64,000 nucleotides of DNA from Leptodactylus fallax (GCA_947044405.1 CAMRHE010000207.1:754001-818000); one strand, 5' to 3'; shown: positions 1-11,583, numbered from the stretch's first letter. The notes: generated by a model not told the origin, from the sequence alone. Numbers and translations: made by a program.

Positions 1-360
1 CAGTATTATACACTCCACAGTGGGCCCCCGCACAGTATTATATGCCACTTTCCCCCCAGTAGATATGCTTCACAGTGGACCCCCACACAGTAGTATATGC
101 TTTACAGTGGCCCCCACACAGTAGTATATGCTTCACAGTGGGGCCCCACACAGTAGTATATGCTTTACAGTGGGCCCCCACACAGTAGTATATGATTCGC
201 AATGGGGCCCCACACAGTAGCATATTCTTCACAGTGGGGCCCCACATATTAGTATATGCTTCACAGTAGGCCCCCACACAGTAGTTTATGCGTCACAGTA
301 GGCCCCACACAGTAGTGTATGCTCCACAGTAGGCCCTCACACAGTAGTTTATGCTACTTA
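1..360. repeat. 32-bp minisatellite array at the left edge
   Basis: About eleven imperfect copies of a roughly 32-bp unit of the form CACAGTAGTATATGC followed by TTCACAGTGGGCCCC. Copies starting near 121, 153, 185 and 217 are spaced exactly 32 bp. The array is cut by the window edge. The unit resembles the 31-bp array inside the hAT-type element at 32270-32735 in the same orientation, so this is probably the inner part of another copy of that element. The open frames across it are a by-product of the repeat. Confidence 0.85.
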
Positions 361-1679
361 CCTATTCCCACGAAGAGCTGCAGTCCCACGAAGAGCGTCC
401 TCCTTCTTCTGCTCGCGCACGCTGATGACTTACTTCATCACGCCTGCGTCGGGGCAGAGATTACACTCTGCAATCAGTGTAAACCGCGGTTCCGCGGACT
501 GCGGCCTACACTAACAGCTCGCACATACAGCTGAAAGAAGCGATCGCTCACTAATAGGGTTCGCCATCACGGACCTATGATATCAATTACAGGCCTCTCT
601 CATCTTTTTAAGTGGGAGAACTTGCACAATTGGTGGCTGACTAAACACTTTTTTTCCCCACTATAATACAAGGACATGCGTGTGTGATCTATGGCTAATA
701 GATGATGTCTCTGAAAGTTGAAGCCTCTCAATATTAACTAGCATAATGGGATTTTCCAGAATTTATATGTTGATGACCAATCCTTAGTAGTAATTAACTT
801 GGTCCCGGGGATCACTGATGATGGCCCCGGGGGTCCCAGCGATGTCACGACCTCCAGGTCATGTGATCCGAAGCAGCACTCCACCCCCTCCTCCTCTGAT
901 CTCAAGGATAATTAATTAGCTGTGCTATAGGGGCTCGTCCTACTAAAGTCAGCCAGCAGATTGGGGAAGAAGGGGTGGGCGGAACGCTGCTTTGGATAAC
1001 ATGACCAGGGGATTGTAACATCGCCAGAACCTCTAGGTAATAAATTAGTACGCCCCAGACAACCCCTTTAACAGAAAGGTGGTTGTACTTTTAGAGTGCA
1101 GAGGAATGGGCATCTGTTAAGGGGAGCCATTTATGACATATTCTGTGTATAAGTATAGGTTTACCTGCCGTATTTAATGTGATATTGGAGATAGTTTTGT
1201 ACTGTATAAATCTAGCCATCATTAATTTGACTGCTGCCGTGCACTACAGAAATAGGATTGGGCAGCAAATAACATCGGCACACTATTATGTCAGCAGTCA
1301 ATTTGAGGACTTCTACATGTATATATCCGTATTACAGATTTGTGTTGAACAAATCTTTGGCCCATGCCAAATTTCCATACGTTTCCAATTTTACTTACTA
1401 AAGGTTGATATGAAATCTGTGAGAAAAAAAATGTGGCATTCTCCTTCGCAAGGATTTTCTCCCCTGGAAGCCTTACTCAATATAAAAATACAGTGGTGTC
1501 CAGAAGCAGCACATGGTGGCACAAAGAACATCTGTGGCTGTGCCATGTGCATTATCCAAAAAAAAGTTTGTGATGGCACTCCGAAGTTGTATCTGCATAA
1601 AGTATTTATTAACAATTCGGTGTGAAATGCTGAAATGCAACATTTTCGGGAACACGTCCATTCATCAGGCATTGGTTAA
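361..1679. other. No gene; dispersed-repeat fragments
   Basis: The stretch 361-540 is GC-rich and may be the outer part of the element carrying the left-edge minisatellite. Around 785-1070 there is a fragment with CCCGGGGGTCCCAGCGATG, a phrase typical of old frog inverted-repeat elements. Around 1470-1675 the minus strand has a tail-like sequence (CCTGATGAATGGACGTGTTCC then CGAAAATGTTGCA) resembling the 3' end of a dispersed retroelement; this is a weak call. No coding exon is visible. Confidence 0.5.
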
Positions 1680-2019
1680 AGGGAATCTGTCAGGGCAATT
1701 TGGGACACTAAAACACCCACATGTCCATATGGACCGGGGGTTTAGTGCCCCAAATCACCCTGTTATAAGCCAGGGTATCTATCTTTGGCTTCACTGAAGA
1801 ACAGCGCAGGTGCCGGGAGGCGTGCCAACGAAGAATCTCATAATCTCATGTTCTCGCGGAGCAGCGTTGATCGGACCCTTCTCTAGGTAAGTATAAAGGT
1901 TTTTTATTTTTAATGTGCCTGCGGATTGCATTACAACAGGGCGATTTGGGACACTAAACCCCAGGTCTATAAGGACTTGTGGGTGGTTTAGTGTCCCAGA
2001 TTGACCTGACAGATTTCCT
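1680..2019. mobile_element. TTAA-flanked non-autonomous DNA element (340 bp)
   Basis: The element begins AGGGAATCTGTCAGG and ends with the near-inverted CCTGACAGATTTCCT. TTAA lies immediately outside each end (1676-1679 and 2020-2023). Inner inverted segments TGGGACACTAAA and TTTAGTGTCCCA lie just inside the ends. A TTAA target duplication with inverted termini is the signature of piggyBac-type transposition. There is no transposase frame, so it is a MITE. Confidence 0.8.
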
Positions 2020-2214
2020 TTAAGAGAAGGATAATGTGGCAGTAGGATGTCATACGGTAGTCAGGGAAGAACCGTTTGTGGGTGGTGAGAAGTTGCTGCA
2101 TGATGTGGGCATGACGCCCAACACTAATGTCCACATGGATCAATCCTACAGTGTCCATATTAGGACATCCTCAGATATCAGTGTCAAACATCAGATTAAT
2201 AGCAGTTTACAACA

Positions 2215-2550
2215 GTGACTTTGACTTTGATTCTGACACCTGACTTTGACTTTGGCTTTGATTCTGACACCTGACTTTGACTTTGATTCTGACTTTGATT
2301 CTGACTTTGACTTTGATTCTGACACCTGACTTTGATTCTGACACCTGACTTTGACTTTGATTCTGACACCTGACTTTGACTTAGAATCAAAGTCAAAGTC
2401 AGAATCAAAGTCAAAGTCAGGTGTCAGAATCAAAGTCAAAGTCAGGTGTTAGAATCAAAGTCAAAGTCAGAATCAGACAACTGACTTTGACTTTGATTCT
2501 GACACCTGACTTTGAGTCTGACACCTGACTTTGAGTCTGACACCTGACTC
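2215..2550. repeat. GACTTTGATTCTGACACCT minisatellite, left arm of the foldback
   Basis: Tandem TTTGAC, TTTGATTCTGAC and ACCTGAC modules. Between about 2384 and 2483 the modules run in the reverse orientation (AATCAAAGTCAAAGTCAG), so the left arm carries an internal inversion absent from the right-arm array. This gives a second, smaller hairpin inside the arm. Confidence 0.85.
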
Positions 2551-4129
2551 TATGCAGTTTCTGGGCTGGTTGTAAAACTTAGATGACTTCTGACTTTCAT
2601 ATCTGATTGAGTCAGAAGTCAGCAGTCAGTATGAAGCACATACAATGTTACACTGTGATTGGCCAGTCTGACTGACCTCTGAGTGACATCACTGCTCACA
2701 CTCAGGAGTAGAAGATACTTGTATAAGGCTGCAGGCTGAGAGCTCCATGAGTCTGATAAAAAGTTGTCTGACACAAAGTTGTCTGATACCTGACTCAGTC
2801 AGAGATCAGACTCACACATCATCTGAGTTTTTCATATACATACAAGCCAGCCAGCACATACAATGGTGGAGATTTATCAAGTAAAATGCTCCATAATTCT
2901 GGTATCATTTTCACCAAATAACCTCTCTGTGTGCCACATTCATAAAGTGTTTTAAATACTTTTATTTATTTGTACAAAAAGGAGCGCCTACACACTGTTC
3001 TGCAAAAATACATCCAAATAACCTCTCTAACATTTATCAAGTGTTTTAGGTTGAGGCCCCACGTACCAGGCTGCAACAAAAAGCGCTGTGGAAAAAACCT
3101 TGGCAGAAATGCATCACAGTTTTTCCCTCAGAGATTTTTGCTGAAAGTCTGGCGAGGTTTCCTCTGCAGACTTTCTGCTTCCATTATACCTATAGTGAAA
3201 CCGCCGCCATTTCCGTAAATAGAATTGACATGCTGCGATTTCCAAAACCGCAACTGTTTTGGAAATTGCACCATTTTCACTGCGTGTATTTTTCTGCAAT
3301 GCGTGGACTGTAGGGGTTGTAAAACAAACCAATTGCAGCCACGGCGTGCGGTTCAAATTACCAGTACCAGTTTAACCCCTACAATCCACGCATTGCAGAA
3401 AAATACACGCAGTGGAAATGCTGCAATTTCCAAAAAAATAGCAAGTCAATTATATTTACGCAAATGCTGGCGGTTTCACTATAGGTATAATGGAAGCAGA
3501 AAGTCCGCAGAGGAAACCTCACCAGACTTTCTGCGAAAATCTCTGAGGGAAAAACCGTGATGCATTTCTGCCAAGGTTTTTCCCACAGCGCTTTTTTGCT
3601 GCAGCCTGGTACGTGGGGCCTCAGCCTAAAACACTTGATAAATGTTAGAGAGGTTATTTGGATGTATCTTTGCAGCACAGTGTTGTAGGTCACGCTCCTT
3701 TTTGTACAAGTAATAAAAGTATTTTAAAACACTTTATGAATGTGGCACACAGAGAGGTTATTTGGTGAAAATGATACCATAATTATGGAAAATTTTACTT
3801 GATAAATCTCCACCATTGTATGTGCTGGCTGGCTTGTATGTATATGAAAAACTCAGATGATGTGTGAGTCTGATCTCTGACTGAGTCAGGTATCAGACAA
3901 CTTTGTGTCAGACAACTTTTTATCAGACTCATGGAGCTCTCAGCCTGCAGCCTTATACAAGTATCTTCTACTCCTGAGTGTGAGCAGTGATGTCACTCAG
4001 AGGTCAGGCATCCTGGCCAATCACAGTGTAACATTGTATGTGCTTCATAGCTGACTGCTGAGTTGTGACTCAATCAGATATGAAAGTCAGAAGTCATCTA
4101 AGTTTTACAACCAGCCCAGAAACTGCATA

Positions 4130-4555
4130 GAGTCAGGTGTCAGACTCAAAGTCAGGTGTCAGAGTCAAAGTCAAAGTCAGGTGTCAGAATCAAAGTCAAA
4201 GTCAGGTGTCAGAATCAAAGTCAAAGTCAGAATCAAAGTCAAAGTCAGAATCAAAGTCAAAGTCAGAATCAAAGCCAAAGTCAGAATCAAAGCCAAAGTC
4301 AGAATCAAAGTCAAAGTCAGGTGTCAGAGTCAAAGTCAGGTGTCAGAATCAAAGTCAAAGTCAGGTGTCAGAATCAAAGTCAAAGTCAGGTGTCAGAATC
4401 AAAGTCAAAGTCAGGTGTCTGAATCAAAGCCAAAGTCAGGTGTCAGAATCAAAGTCAAAGTCAGAATCAAAGTCAAAGTCAGAATCAAAGTCAAAGTCAG
4501 GTGTCAGAATCAAAGTCAAAGTTAGTTGTCAGAATCAAAGTCAGGTGTCACTGTT
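4130..4555. repeat. AATCAAAGTCAAAGTCAGGTGTC minisatellite, right arm of the foldback
   Basis: Reverse-complement counterpart of the left-arm array. It is open in three frames because the 6- and 12-bp modules lack stops, which produces serine/lysine-rich hypothetical peptides that are not genes. Confidence 0.85.
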
Positions 4556-4622
4556 GTAAACTGCTATTAATCTGATGTTTGACACTGATATCTGAGGATG
4601 TCCTAATATGGACACCACTGTA

Positions 4623-6100
4623 CAATCCTGTTTTTTTCAAGTGCTCCCCATGTATGCCCAATTCTCCATCCTGGCATTGTGTATTGGTGTGAACAGTGTT
4701 ACTTCAATTTGCCTACAAATTTGCACAAATGCACATATTTTCCATCAGAATGAAAACTCTTTTCCCTTCTCTTTGGAAAAAAAAAGAACATATTATGGTG
4801 CCCACGGACAATCAAAGGGCACCTCTGGCTGCCTAGATGGCTCTATCTTCTATATGGTCATTGCATTTCCTGGAAGAGCTTCCAGAGGCTTTCACCTTGT
4901 CATTACGTTGAGGTGAAATCAGCACCATATTGTGTTAGCGCTCCTGTACATGCTGAGACGCACAAGCCCGGCTCACACTTATTTTTAGATATCTACAGAC
5001 GTTGATTGATCCAAATCAGTGTTATCTGTTGATGTTAAATGAGAGCTTAATTATCTTGAATGTAGATTCCCATCCCCTCACTTCACCTGCTTGTACTCTT
5101 TCATCACTCCGAAGTTCTTCCATGTGTTGCTTTCATCTCGCTGCACTGTGTCTGTATGATATCCCTCCAGAGATCAGACCTTCTCAGTGTCCCTTCAGGA
5201 TGTGCTTCATCTAATTGGGAATCAGTATGTGTCCTGTCTAAATATGTGTTTTATATGAGACACAGAGCAGAGGAGAGAAATAAGCCTGGGGAAAGATGAG
5301 AAAGGATAGGAGCAGAGCCATCGGTATGATCAAAGGGGCTCAGGGGCAAGATAAGGTTTCCCATAATTTACCATGATTACCTATTAATATCATTCAACAT
5401 AAGTGACACTAACATTGAGTAATATGGAAGAAGAACATGACAAAGCTGTAAATATGGGCAAACAACACCGCAGACAGAATAAAGATTATACTAAACTATT
5501 CTCCCTTACTATCCCACTTGGATTAATGGGACTTTTCATTTGATGACCTATCCTTAGACACCAGGGATCCCTTGAATCAGCTGTTTGAAGCGTTCCCTAG
5601 GGCCTCTAGTCACATTCATCGGTCATATAGTCTGATCGCAGCTCAGTCCTATTCAAGTGAAGTGCAATACCAAGCACAGCCACTGTACAAATGTATGGCG
5701 CTGTGCTTGGTCATTACTGAAAAGGCTGCAGCACTCACCCGAACACTGCAGTCTCTTCAAAGAACTGATCGGACGCCTGACGATGTTTAATTGATGATGT
5801 ATCCTAAGGAAAAATCATCAATTATTGGGTCTGGAAAACCCCTTTACTATCTTTAGTGAGTGTAAGGGGTTGTACATAAACTGATCATTGATGACAGTGG
5901 TAGGACAAGCTCGGCCAGTCTAAAGGTGGTGAATTTAAGAATATACAACACCACCATGCTTGATAAAGTACTCTATGTAGTTGCATGGCCATGCTGTTAT
6001 CCCCTATGTAACTACTGGCAACACTGGATTTTAAGAAATAACATAATAAAGGTTTAATAGTTTTAAAATATATAGTTTATAGTTTTAATATATAATATAT
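4623..6100. other. No gene; one degraded inverted-repeat element
   Basis: About 4623-5515 looks like single-copy intron sequence with nothing recognisable. About 5519-5845 is a copy of a dispersed family marked by TTGATGACCTATCCTTA at one end and GATGTATCCTAAGGA plus GGAAAACCCCTTT at the other. Related copies are near 14846-15078, 28384-28780, 62398-62620 and 63236-63480. Confidence 0.5.
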
Positions 6101-6228
6101 ATCCCACCCTCAGTCCCTAAAGTTCAGCATGATACCAGCTCCACATTTCTCAATAACTTTAACATAATCATGGTCCTCAGTGATGTCCTCTATATTCATG
6201 AGCTGCATCTCCCCTGGTTTCAATCATA

Positions 6229-6278
6229 GATTGACAGCTTTCTCCCTATGCTCAGTAATAGGGAGAAAGCTGTCAATC
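6229..6278. repeat. Perfect 21-bp stem-loop
   Basis: GATTGACAGCTTTCTCCCTA(T) at 6229-6249 is exactly complementary to 6258-6278, with an 8-nt loop. It lies within a probable dispersed element spanning roughly 6100-6500. It could be the centre of a foldback MITE; expression as a small RNA is only a possibility. Confidence 0.85.
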
Positions 6279-6499
6279 AGTAGCAAAAGGGCAGAGGGGC
6301 TGGGGGAAGCTGCAGCACAATGATTCCTGGCTCACTGGGTGTTGTGAGAGCTGCAACTAATAAAGTGGAAATTACACGAAAAGTACACCAGATAGGCAAA
6401 CATAGCCCACACTTTAAATATAATGATCATAAAATAATGGTTAAAGTTTATAACTTGTTAATTTCAATTTGTTAAAATAGTTTTTAAATTTGTCAAAAT

Positions 6500-8832
6500 T
6501 TTTGGTGACGATCAATATGGCCACCATTGCAGCTCTCTTAGGATTGCCGCCTGCTGTTCTCTGACTCCTGATGTTATGACTCTCACCTGACAAGTAGAAT
6601 CTTATACTGCAATTGATTTGATGCTGTCTAAACTGAGGTGCAAAGACTAATAAACCTTCTTCATCTTAGAATTTCTGCAAGCGGGTATGGTCTTTCTTGG
6701 TCGGACTACTAGATCACGGTTCTCAGAGTAGTAACTGGCAGGGGAGCGCTGTAGCAACAACTGGAGCAGATGTAGGAGCAGGGTCAGAATAAAACCAGGA
6801 CTTGATACCAGGAAAGAGGATCAAAGTATGAAGGTCGGGGAGTCAAAGGTTAAGGACAACCAGGGAGTCAAATTAAATAGTAACTAAACTAGGAGACAAA
6901 AGTGTAGATCCGAGTGGAGGTCAGCAGTCAAGATCAAACACAGGGCAGAGCTAAGTAAAACTGGTTAAAATGTTCCATAAAAAGGATCTTTCGTGTCTTC
7001 TCACATCGGTGGTGTTATATACCACTAGAAAGCTGACAGTACGCCAAAATCAGCACACTGTCAGCTTTGGCGGTATGTGCCCTGGTGGCAGAGATATTGG
7101 TGCTGTTAGTCTTGGCACCCATATCCCTCCTCTGTCAGAAAGTCGAGCCTTTAGCGTCATCGCTGGGCAGTAATGAACACCCCCCTGAAAGTACTCTTCC
7201 ATAGCCTTGTACTGTCGGGGGGAAGGGGGGGCGTTTATCACATCCCATTGATGATGCTAGGCTGTAAGGCCCACCCTTCTGACAGTGGAGGGATCTCAGT
7301 GCCTAAACTAACCGCACCAATATCTTTGGCATTGGGGTGCATGCAAGCAAAGCTGATATAAGAAGACATAAAAGGTCCTCTTTAACTACAGTACTGTGCC
7401 CAACATCATTGGAATGCATTGAATGCCATGGCTGGAAGCAGAGAGCCTTTGGCTGCAGGTGTGATATTGCTACTGGACCAGAGAGGTACACTAAGGGCTT
7501 ATTGCATGGCCTGATAACCAAGTAAATTATCGAGAACAAGAATTCCTAAAAACATTCATTCCAAATAATTGCCCTGTTAAATTGTGCAGCCGATCACCTG
7601 ACCAACAAGCAAACATGGAAGCCATCATTCCTCCACCATTCACTTTGCATTGGCCTGTGTAATAATAGGTCAATGCATGGTCATTGTCAATCGATGCTAG
7701 TCCTGCCCAGCGCTTGGGCTGTATACTAGGGTATTAAAGAGATACATTAGATAGGTGTTGGCAAGCTCAACACCCAGTATTAAGAGCAGAACAACAACCC
7801 ATATTGGGGGTGTTGTAGGGGCCACATTGGCTATCACCCAGCTTTTTCAGAGCCTGATAAAACTGTATAACAACTAAACAGAACAACTTGACAGGTTGAC
7901 AGAAGACGATTATAGATTCATATTTATGGAGTAAATTCTTTTTTTAGGTCGGAATTAGCAATTAAAATTTGGAACGAACAATGAAAAAACAGACCCTGTC
8001 CAGATGCGAATTCCCCCTCTCCAGAATTAACTATACGATGCCAATCAGTTGTGTGTTGTTTCTAGAATTCATTAGCGCTTGGCATTCTAATTATCTTCAT
8101 TCCAAAAACAAAATTAGATACAACACCTCTGTTTCCCGCTCGCCAATGCTCAGTACAGCAGCCTAATATTAACAGCCCACACTTCTCCGTTATCCCCAGC
8201 AATGAAAGTTATTTGCAGTGACCTCCCGCCCCCCCGACTGCCATGAATGATGCATACAGTAGATATATTCTGCCCTTTAAACAAGGATTAACAGCGGTCT
8301 GCAGCAACACAATGGAGGAAGATAAATCTGTATACTTTAACACTGAGCCACCTGCACCTCTGCAGCGAGAAGACTCTGCCAAATAAAACCTAATTTTCAA
8401 CCTTATAAAACAACAGAGTTCAGAGCACACCGGAGACAAATACAGTAAAATATTATTGATCCCACAGCCTGGATGTATCAATCTTTTAGCTTCTCCATAA
8501 GCATTCGGCAGAGAAGACACAGTGTGATACTTTGAACTAAATCGCTTCACATTTCTTTCTCATTGTTACCGTCTAAGTTTATTCTGGTCATTTAGACGAG
8601 CTTTGGTTTATTGGTTTGACCATTTCAGCGCTATTTCTTCATTTTGTTTCAATCTATTTGTACTTAAACACATTCGAGTAGCAAAATGCAAAAAATAGAA
8701 ACACTACGATGAAATGTGCATCACAATAAACATACTGTATAGTCAGAGGTGTGATTTAGATGCCCCGGTCCCAAAGCAAAACTATAGCTGACAATATCTG
8801 TAAAGCGCTGCTGACTATAATGGCGCTAACTA
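6500..8832. other. No gene; intronic or intergenic sequence with old repeats
   Basis: Around 7010-7360 there are two related segments with GGCACCCATATCCCTCC-like and CAGTGCCTAAACTAACCGC-like motifs, suggesting a partly duplicated dispersed repeat. Around 8790-8826 is a short remnant of the family ending CTGTAAAGCGCTGC. I see no exon. Confidence 0.4.
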
Positions 8833-10107
8833 CACTACCGTTGAAAAGTTTGGGGTCACCCAGACAATTTTGTGTTTTCCATGAAAACTCACACTTTTAT
8901 TTATCAAATGAGTTGCAAAATGAATAGAAAATATAGTCAAGACATTGACAAGGTTAGAAATAATGATTTTTATTTGAAATAATAATTTTCTCCTTCAGAC
9001 TTTGCTTTCGTCACAGAATGCTCCATTTGCAGCAATTCCAGCATTGCAGACCTTTGGCATTCTAGCTGTTAATTTGCTGAGGTAATCTGGAGAAATTTCA
9101 CCCCATGCGACCAGAAGCCCCTCCCACAAGTTGGATTGGCTTGATGGGCACTTTTTGCGTACCATACGGTCAGGCTGCTCCCACAACAGCTCAATGGGGT
9201 TGAGATCTGGTGACTGCGCTGGCCACTCCATTACAGATAGAATACCAGCTGCCGGCTTCTTCCCTAAATAGTTCTTGTATAATTTGGAGGTGCTTTGTGT
9301 CATTGTCCTGTTGTAGGATGAAATTGGCTCCAATCAAGCGCTGTCCACAGGGTATGGCATGGCGTTGCAAAATGGAGTGATAGCCTTCCTTATTCAAAAT
9401 CCCTTTTACCTTGTACAAATCTCCTACTTTACCAGCACCAAAGCAACCCCAGACCATCACATTACCTCCACCATGCTTGACAGATGGCGTCAGGCACTCT
9501 TCCAGCATCTTTTCAGTTGCTCTGAGTCTCACAAATGTTCTTCTGTGTGATCCAAACACCTCAAACGTCGATTCGTCTGTCCATAACACTTTTTTCCAAT
9601 CTTCCTCTGTCCAATGTCTGTGTTCTTTTGCCCATATTAATCTTTTCCTTTTATTAGCCAGTCTCAGATATGGCTTTTTCTTGGCCACTCTGCCCTGAAG
9701 GCCAGCATCCCTGAGTCGCCTCTTCACTATAGACGTTGACACTGGCGTTTTGCGGGTACTATTTAATGAAGCTGCCAGTTGAGGACCTGTGAGGCGTCGA
9801 TTTCTCATACTAGAGACTCTAATGTACTTGTCTTGTTGCTCAGTTGTCCAGCGGGGCCTCCCACTTCTCTTTCTACTCTGGTTAGAGCCTGTTTGTGCTG
9901 TCCTCTGAAGGGAGTAGTACACACCGCTGTAGGAAATCTTCAGTTTCTTGGCAATTTCTCGCATGGAATAGCCTTAATTTCTAAGAACAAGAATAGATTG
10001 TCGAGTTTCACATGAAAGTTCTCTTTTTCTGGCCATTTTGAGAGTTTAATCGAACCAACAAATGTAATGCTCCAGATTCTCAACAAGCTCAAAGGAAGGT
10101 CAGCTTT
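8833..10107 (-). mobile_element. Tc1-like transposon, DD38E type, truncated at its 5' side
   Basis: The left terminus is TA|CACTACCGTTGAAAAGTTTGGGG (TA at 8831-8832), a Tc1-like inverted-repeat end. The element runs leftward on the minus strand and contains a decayed transposase gene. The opposite inverted repeat is missing: recognisable sequence stops near 10107, where the foldback element begins. It may have been lost by deletion when that element arrived. Confidence 0.85.
8995..10036 (-). pseudogene. Tc1-like transposase pseudogene (DD38E)
   Basis: The frame begins with MARKREL at 10036 on the minus strand. It then meets a TAA stop at 9974-9976 and resumes as MREIAKKLKISYSG, a helix-turn-helix DNA-binding region. 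KRSGRPRWT is a GRPR-type linker, and WTDEST holds the first catalytic Asp. LQQDNDTKH holds the second Asp, immediately before a frameshift near 9290 that looks like loss of about two bases. The other frame then continues with EWPAQSPDLNPIE, whose last residue is the catalytic Glu. Counting through the shift gives 38 residues between the second Asp and the Glu, the spacing of the DD38E (Intruder-like) branch rather than DD34E Tc1. It cannot make active transposase. Confidence 0.85.
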
Positions 10108-10540
10108 ATAGCTTCCATATCATACCTTCATTGAAAACATGCTCCTGTATACTTTGTTCCACCCCCTGGCCAGTAGAAAATGATAGACCCGTGTGATGTC
10201 ATCACCCACTTGGTTAAATCTTGCACATGCGCAGTATGCACTTGTAGTGTTCGGCGTATAAGAGTATACAGCTCATATGTAGTTATGCATTGAGATTCAT
10301 GGCGCATACTGCCCATGTGCGAGACTTAACAGACCAGATGATGATGTCGCAGCAGGGGGACTATCGTTTCCCACTGGCCATGGGGTGTAACAAAGCATAC
10401 AGGGGCGTGTTTTCAATAGAGAAAGCTGTGCTCAGAGATCTCCAGGAACGCCCCCTGTGCTCCGAGAACCTAATTTTCATAATGAAGAAAACGACTTTTT
10501 CTTGGCATCCACGGGACATAATGAAGGTATGATATGGAAG
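10108..10540. mobile_element. Foldback element with TTCCATATCATACCTT termini
   Basis: TTCCATATCATACCTT at 10108-10123 is inverted at 10525-10540. The arms continue as imperfect inverted repeats: CCACCCCCTGGCCAGT against ACTGGCCATGGGGTG, and CACATGCGCAGTATGC against GCATACTGCCCATGTG. The right arm is about 110 bp longer owing to an insertion near 10420-10520. There is no coding capacity. The element abuts the truncated Tc1-like copy. Confidence 0.75.
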
Positions 10541-10627
10541 CATGTCACAGTGCTACGGTGGCAGCTTGAAGGGGTTAAGGAAGGTGATAGAGTCCCTTTA
10601 ATAAATACTTGCAGTCTCCATGAAATA

Positions 10628-10800
10628 ACATATTTTCTTAGAACTCTGTGTTGTGTTGTTTCTCTATTATTCCTCCTGGAAATGTATAAACCATTCCTCG
10701 TTTATAGGATGTGTCTCACACAGTCTGGTACTGTCAGCACTAACTGGACAATGTCATACTCTGTAAGGACCCTAGGTGCCAACCATTCATTCCTAGACAG
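10628..10800. repeat. Dispersed inverted-repeat element, family with TTATTCCTCCT ends (copy 1)
   Basis: Shares CTCTATTATTCCTCCTGGAAATGTAT and the internal CTGTCAGCACTAACTGGACA motif with copies near 12525-12735, 35420-35640 and 49328-49575. This copy lacks the opposite end. Confidence 0.6.
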
Positions 10801-10944
10801 TTTGTAAAAAGTTTCCAACTGCCAACTACATGGCCGAGCTGCTGCCGCTGTTTTCTATTGGATGGATAAAAATACATTGGTTATGGTCTTCTTCTTCATT
10901 AACACGCGCACACATTTGCAGATATCATCATATAACCTTGTACT

Positions 10945-11240
10945 TGTTAGCAATTAACAAGAATTTTTAGTTTTGTGCTACATTTTGCGGTCACCACTAT
11001 GATGGTTAGAGGAAATTTTTAAAACTGTAAAATTTTACATTTTTTTTAATTAGAAAAATGTTTGACTTTTAATTATCTACAAATGTAAATATGGATATGT
11101 TCATGGGAAAACCTCTTTAGGCTAAAGCCCCACGTAGTAAAACACATCTAAAAAATGCTGCAGAAAAAAATTCAACAAAAACGCATTGCGTTTTTTCTGC
11201 ATTTGTCACTGAGTTTTTGCTTTGTTTCTCTCCGCTTTTT
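10945..11240. repeat. Fragments of two dispersed families
   Basis: 10945-11120 resembles the right half of the TTAA element at 14227-14726 (TTTTAATTATCTACAAATGTAAA, then GGGAAAACCTCTTTA). 11121-11235 is a fragment of the CCCCACGT family (GCTAAAGCCCCACGTAGTAA, AAAAACGCATTGCG). Confidence 0.6.
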
Positions 11241-11296
11241 TCCCCCTATTTCCCCAAAGCAAACTACCTCAGTAATACAGTATATGAATGAACATA

Positions 11297-11583
11297 GTGT
11301 AGGCAAATGGGTTTTTACAACATGTTAACTCTAAGATGGTCAAAAAATGACTATAATGGCACCAGAATATAATAAAATAATAGGTGTGAAATAAATAAAA
11401 AGATATAATAGTTAGCTGGTTCACATGATGAAAATGGGGGGCCCCAATGCATATTATGTTTTAATATACCCCCATCTCTTTCGACGACATCCAAAGGTTT
11501 TTGGGCATCCACATGATCGCTACTGAAGCCAACTAGCACAATAGGCCATAGACTTTTATAGTACCTTTGGAGGGAGGGGGGTT
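11297..11583. repeat. Unnamed dispersed repeat, copy A
   Basis: Matches 54810-55125 in the same orientation over about 290 bp: GTGTAGGCAAATGGGTTTTTA at the start, GACGACATCCAAAGGTT in the middle, TTTTATAGTACCTTTGGAGGG at the end. There are no obvious inverted termini. The family is not one I can name. Confidence 0.75.

Larger units (their letters stand above)
2149..4620. mobile_element. Giant foldback (palindromic) element, 2.47 kb, TA target duplication
   Basis: Nearly the whole interval is an inverted repeat. The left arm (about 2149-3326) and right arm (about 3372-4620) are reverse complements in the same order: terminal segment with TCCATATTAGGACATCC, a TTTGAC-type minisatellite, about 500 bp of unique sequence including AAGCCAGCCAGCACATACAA, then a copy of the CCCCACGT family towards the centre. 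A spacer of about 45 bp (3327-3371) separates the arms. The left end is TA|CAGTGTCC and the right end GGACACCACTG|TA, so TA flanks both sides, as expected of a Tc1/mariner-type insertion. There is no transposase frame; open frames in the arms come from the simple repeats. Confidence 0.85.

Noticed and set aside
1..360. Possible CRISPR-like array at the left edge
   Set aside because: The repeats are contiguous 32-bp units without spacers, related to a transposon-borne minisatellite.
4137..4559. Ser/Lys/Gln-rich 88-140-codon frames
   Set aside because: Translation of a 6/12-bp minisatellite without stops; three frames are open together.
10203..10222. NRF1-like CACATGCGCAG motif away from the promoter
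   Set aside because: It is part of a foldback element arm and is repeated there in inverted form, so it is not evidence of a promoter.
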